A stretch of DNA of 6,170 nucleotides from Methanobacteriota archaeon. GTDB taxonomy: Archaea > Thermoplasmatota > Poseidoniia > Poseidoniales > Poseidoniaceae. The DNA is taken from positions 2,420 to 8,589 of the forward strand of contig NZLM01000086.1 of assembly GCA_002694245.1 (NCBI GenBank). Reading direction: 5' to 3'. A program made the translations under genes and the position numbers. Below the pieces are notes generated by a model. It did not search any database. It saw nothing but the letters and a program-made list of their open reading frames with translations, and was not told the origin of the DNA. This document shows positions 4,444-6,170 of the stretch, in pieces. Positions within the stretch are counted from its first letter, which is position 1, and every line of letters begins with the position of its first letter.

Positions 4444-5088
4444 ATGGAAGACAAAATATCAGAGGCTATCAAGAACGCTGTGGAAGGCGCTCCAGAACGT
4501 AAATTCGTTGAATCGCTAGATATAGCATTCACAATCAAGGATATTGATTTGAAGAATCCTAACAACCGTATCCAAGAAGAAATTAGACTACCCGCCGGCC
4601 GAGGTAAGGCAATCAAGGTAGCAATGTTTGCAGCATCAGATGCAGCTCAGAAAGCAAGAGCTGCCGGAATCCACGTAATTGACCCTTCAGAAATTGAAGA
4701 GTTGGGCAAGAACAAGGGTAACGCTAAGAAATTAGCAAACTCATATGATTTCTTCCTATCAGAAGTCCCTCACATGGGATTGATTGGTAGATATCTGGGT
4801 GTTGTACTCGGTCCTCGTGGAAAGATGCCAAGGCCAGTACCTCCAGTCGTAGACCCTTCAGTGATCGCAAATGGTCTCCAATCTACAACAGTTATCAAGT
4901 CAAGGGACAAGATTACTTTCCAAGCATCATTCGGTACATGCTCTCAATCACATGAAGAGTTAGTCAAGAACGCAATGGAAGTCTACAACCGTGTCATATC
5001 CAAACTAGAACGTGGTATCGGAAATATTCGCTCTCTGTATATCAAGACAACAATGGGACCATCCAACAGAATCGAGGTGATTAATTGA
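4444..5088 (+). CDS. rpl1: Ribosomal protein uL1
   Basis: uL1 forms the mobile L1 stalk of the large subunit, binding 23S rRNA and helping release of deacylated tRNA from the E site. The 214-residue product is full length for archaea (about 210-220). Visible signatures are the N-terminal domain strand RIQEEIRLPAGRGK (about 42-55), the LGPRGKMPRPVPP segment at 122-134 of the second domain, and the C-terminal TTMGPSNRIEV at 202-212, part of the rRNA-contacting face. Archaeal uL1 can repress its own operon by binding mRNA. The start has GGGGTGA at 4431-4437, six bases upstream, part of a possible hairpin switch. The stop overlaps the start of rpl10 by four bases, so uL10 synthesis is probably coupled to that of uL1. 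Confidence 0.96.
   Translation: MEDKISEAIKNAVEGAPERKFVESLDIAFTIKDIDLKNPNNRIQEEIRLPAGRGKAIKVAMFAASDAAQKARAAGIHVIDPSEIEELGKNKGNAKKLANSYDFFLSEVPHMGLIGRYLGVVLGPRGKMPRPVPPVVDPSVIANGLQSTTVIKSRDKITFQASFGTCSQSHEELVKNAMEVYNRVISKLERGIGNIRSLYIKTTMGPSNRIEVIN
5074..5080 (+). promoter_or_regulatory. Ribosome binding site that fixes a TTG start for rpl10
   Basis: Perfect GAGGTGA inside the last codons of rpl1, four bases before TTG 5085. No ATG or GTG lies at a usable distance: the next in-frame ATG encodes residue 19, past the conserved N-terminus, so the TTG (in TTGA, overlapping the rpl1 stop) is very probably the initiator. Confidence 0.8.
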
Positions 5089-6098
5089 TTCCTAAAGTAT
5101 CCCCTTGGAAGAAAGACACAGTCTCTTCTCTAACCGACATGCTTGCCAAAGGCGGTACACTTGCTGTTATCGACATCCATGGTGTTCCAGCGGGCGCAAT
5201 GCTTGGCATGCGTGCAGGACTCCGTTCCACAATGAATATCCAAGTTGCAAAGAAGCGATTGATGAAGTTAGCTTGGGAGGCTGCAGGTAACGATTTCTCT
5301 GATTTGGAAGAACTCTACTCCTCTGCAGTGCAACCTGCTTTACTACAGACAGACATGAACTCATTCGAGGTGTTCTCTGAGCTAAAGAAGACAGAAGCAG
5401 GGCGAGCTGCAAAACCTGGAGACATTGCACCACATGACATTGTGGTAGAAAAGATGGATACAGGAATGCCACCAGGACCAATTGTTGGTGAATTGAACTC
5501 AGTAGGTATTCCTGCTAAGATCATGAAAGGTTCTGTTCAAATCCAAAAGGAAGTTACAATTCTAAAGGAAGGAGAAGTATTCGAGGGCGACCTTGGTATG
5601 ATGCTTTCAAAGATTGGCATAAACCCAATCGTAACAGGACTGAGGCTTTGTGGAACTATTGAAGATGGAACCACATTCAAACCAGCAACTCTGGATATTG
5701 ACTTCGAACAATTCGAGTCAGATCTAATCAGCTTTGGTGCAGGTGCATACAATCTGGCTTGTAACATTCGCTGGTTCACATCCCAGACAACCCCAACACT
5801 CCTATCCAAAGCAAGTGGTGAAGCACTTGCTGTGGCTTTGGAGGCGGCTATTGTTACAACAGAAACACTGCCGCATCTTATCGGACGAGCAAACCGTGGC
5901 GCTATGGGCCTAGCGGGATCCTTGTCTGCTGACGCTCTCGATGAAGAGCTGAGCCAACTTCTTGGCGCAGCCGCTTCTGCTGCAGCAACTGCTGCAGTAG
6001 CAGCAACGAGTACCGATGAAGCCCCTGCCGAGGCTGAAGAGGAAGAAGAAGAAGAGGAAGAAGGCGGATTTGAAGGCCTTGGATCCTTATTCGGTTGA
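5085..6098 (+). CDS. rpl10: Ribosomal protein uL10 (acidic stalk protein P0)
   Basis: P0 anchors the ribosomal stalk: it binds 23S rRNA beside uL11 and carries dimers of L12/P1 that recruit aEF1A and aEF2. The product has 337 residues, typical for archaea. The rRNA-binding domain takes up about 1-105, continuing after an inserted domain at about 110-182 with the typical PGDIAPHDIV, TGMPPGPIVGEL and GIPAKIMKG. Helical L12-binding spines follow (about 205-295). An Ala-rich hinge and a Glu run (318-326) precede the conserved factor-binding end GLGSLFG. Initiation is at TTG, overlapping the rpl1 stop as TTGA, with a perfect GAGGTGA four bases upstream; coupling to rpl1 is likely. Because the uL11 encoded here lacks the N-terminal domain that P0 normally touches, changes at that interface would be of interest, though none can be seen by eye. 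Confidence 0.96.
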   Translation: MIPKVSPWKKDTVSSLTDMLAKGGTLAVIDIHGVPAGAMLGMRAGLRSTMNIQVAKKRLMKLAWEAAGNDFSDLEELYSSAVQPALLQTDMNSFEVFSELKKTEAGRAAKPGDIAPHDIVVEKMDTGMPPGPIVGELNSVGIPAKIMKGSVQIQKEVTILKEGEVFEGDLGMMLSKIGINPIVTGLRLCGTIEDGTTFKPATLDIDFEQFESDLISFGAGAYNLACNIRWFTSQTTPTLLSKASGEALAVALEAAIVTTETLPHLIGRANRGAMGLAGSLSADALDEELSQLLGAAASAAATAAVAATSTDEAPAEAEEEEEEEEEGGFEGLGSLFG

Positions 6099-6110
6099 AA
6101 TGAAAAAATT

Positions 6111-6117
6111 GAGGTGA
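6111..6117 (+). promoter_or_regulatory. Ribosome binding site of the L12/P1 gene
   Basis: Perfect GAGGTGA. Two ATGs follow, at 6120 and 6124. The first is only two bases away and its frame ends after 14 codons; the second, six bases away like that of rpl11, opens the L12 frame. Confidence 0.75.
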
Positions 6118-6123
6118 AAATGA

Positions 6124-6170
6124 ATGGAGTACGTATACGCTGCAATGCTTCTGCACTCTGCTGAAAAAGA
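6124..6170 (+). CDS. rpl12: Ribosomal protein L12/P1, N-terminal fragment (cut by window edge)
   Basis: The first 15 codons, MEYVYAAMLLHSAEK, match the archaeal P1/L12 N-terminus (usually MEY(V/I)YAALLLH...), which forms the dimerisation domain that docks onto the P0 spine. The full protein would be about 100-110 residues, ending in the same acidic factor-binding tail as P0. The gene follows rpl10 by 25 bases with a perfect ribosome binding site at 6111-6117, completing the expected order uL11-uL1-uL10-L12. A competing ATG at 6120 in another frame ends after 14 codons and is not the start. Confidence 0.88.
   Translation, partial: MEYVYAAMLLHSAEK

Noticed and set aside
5537..6145. Minus-strand open frames with Ser/Ala runs opposite the end of rpl10
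   Set aside because: The poly-Ser and poly-Leu runs are simply the complement of the Glu- and Ala-codon-rich tail of P0.
1..6170. CRISPR array, tRNA/rRNA genes, insertion sequence or prophage elements
   Set aside because: No regularly spaced repeats, cloverleaf or rRNA-like segments, transposase or integrase reading frames, or terminal repeats were seen on either strand.

Overview
The window is archaeal. It carries the archaeal secE-spt5 pair and the archaeal order uL11-uL1-uL10-L12, with a P0-type uL10 that ends in GLGSLFG. It also has strong GAGGTGA-type ribosome binding sites and AT-rich TATA-like boxes in front of the operons. Moderate GC, uncultured-style novelty, a DnaJ gene and Thermoplasmata-like proteins suggest a marine planktonic euryarchaeon (Marine Group II/Poseidoniales or a relative). 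That placement is inference and no marker was searched.

Layout from left to right: (1) the 3' end of an unidentified plus-strand gene (1-159), converging on (2) a minus-strand dnaJ-like gene (173-1048) whose product lacks the zinc-finger region; (3) a divergent promoter region; (4) an operon of secE (1160-1426) and spt5 (1442-2356), where Spt5 has an extra N-terminal domain of about 115 residues that looks like a catalytically degenerate Nudix fold; (5) a cassette of three tightly packed, unrecognised multi-pass membrane protein genes (2437-3946) with its own probable leaderless promoter; (6) an intergenic region with an inverted repeat, a T-tract, a TATA box and small hairpins (3947-4100); (7) the ribosomal stalk operon: uL11 (4101-4382), uL1 (4444-5088), uL10/P0 (5085-6098) and the first 15 codons of L12/P1 (6124 to the window end).

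Most genes serve gene expression and protein export. SecE is part of the Sec translocon. Spt5 (with Spt4) keeps RNA polymerase processive and links it to ribosomes. uL11, uL10 and L12 form the ribosomal stalk base and stalk that recruit translation GTPases, and uL1 forms the opposite mobile stalk at the E site. Many archaea keep secE-spt5-rpl11-rpl1-rpl10-rpl12 contiguous; here the membrane cassette splits it.

The most notable points are: the Nudix-like/Spt5 fusion; a uL11 reduced to its C-terminal rRNA-binding domain, with its start fixed by a perfect Shine-Dalgarno and an in-frame stop just upstream; two mutually exclusive RNA folds in front of rpl1, one of which masks its Shine-Dalgarno; and the membrane-protein cassette, whose first and third proteins share an ILDPK N-terminal motif.
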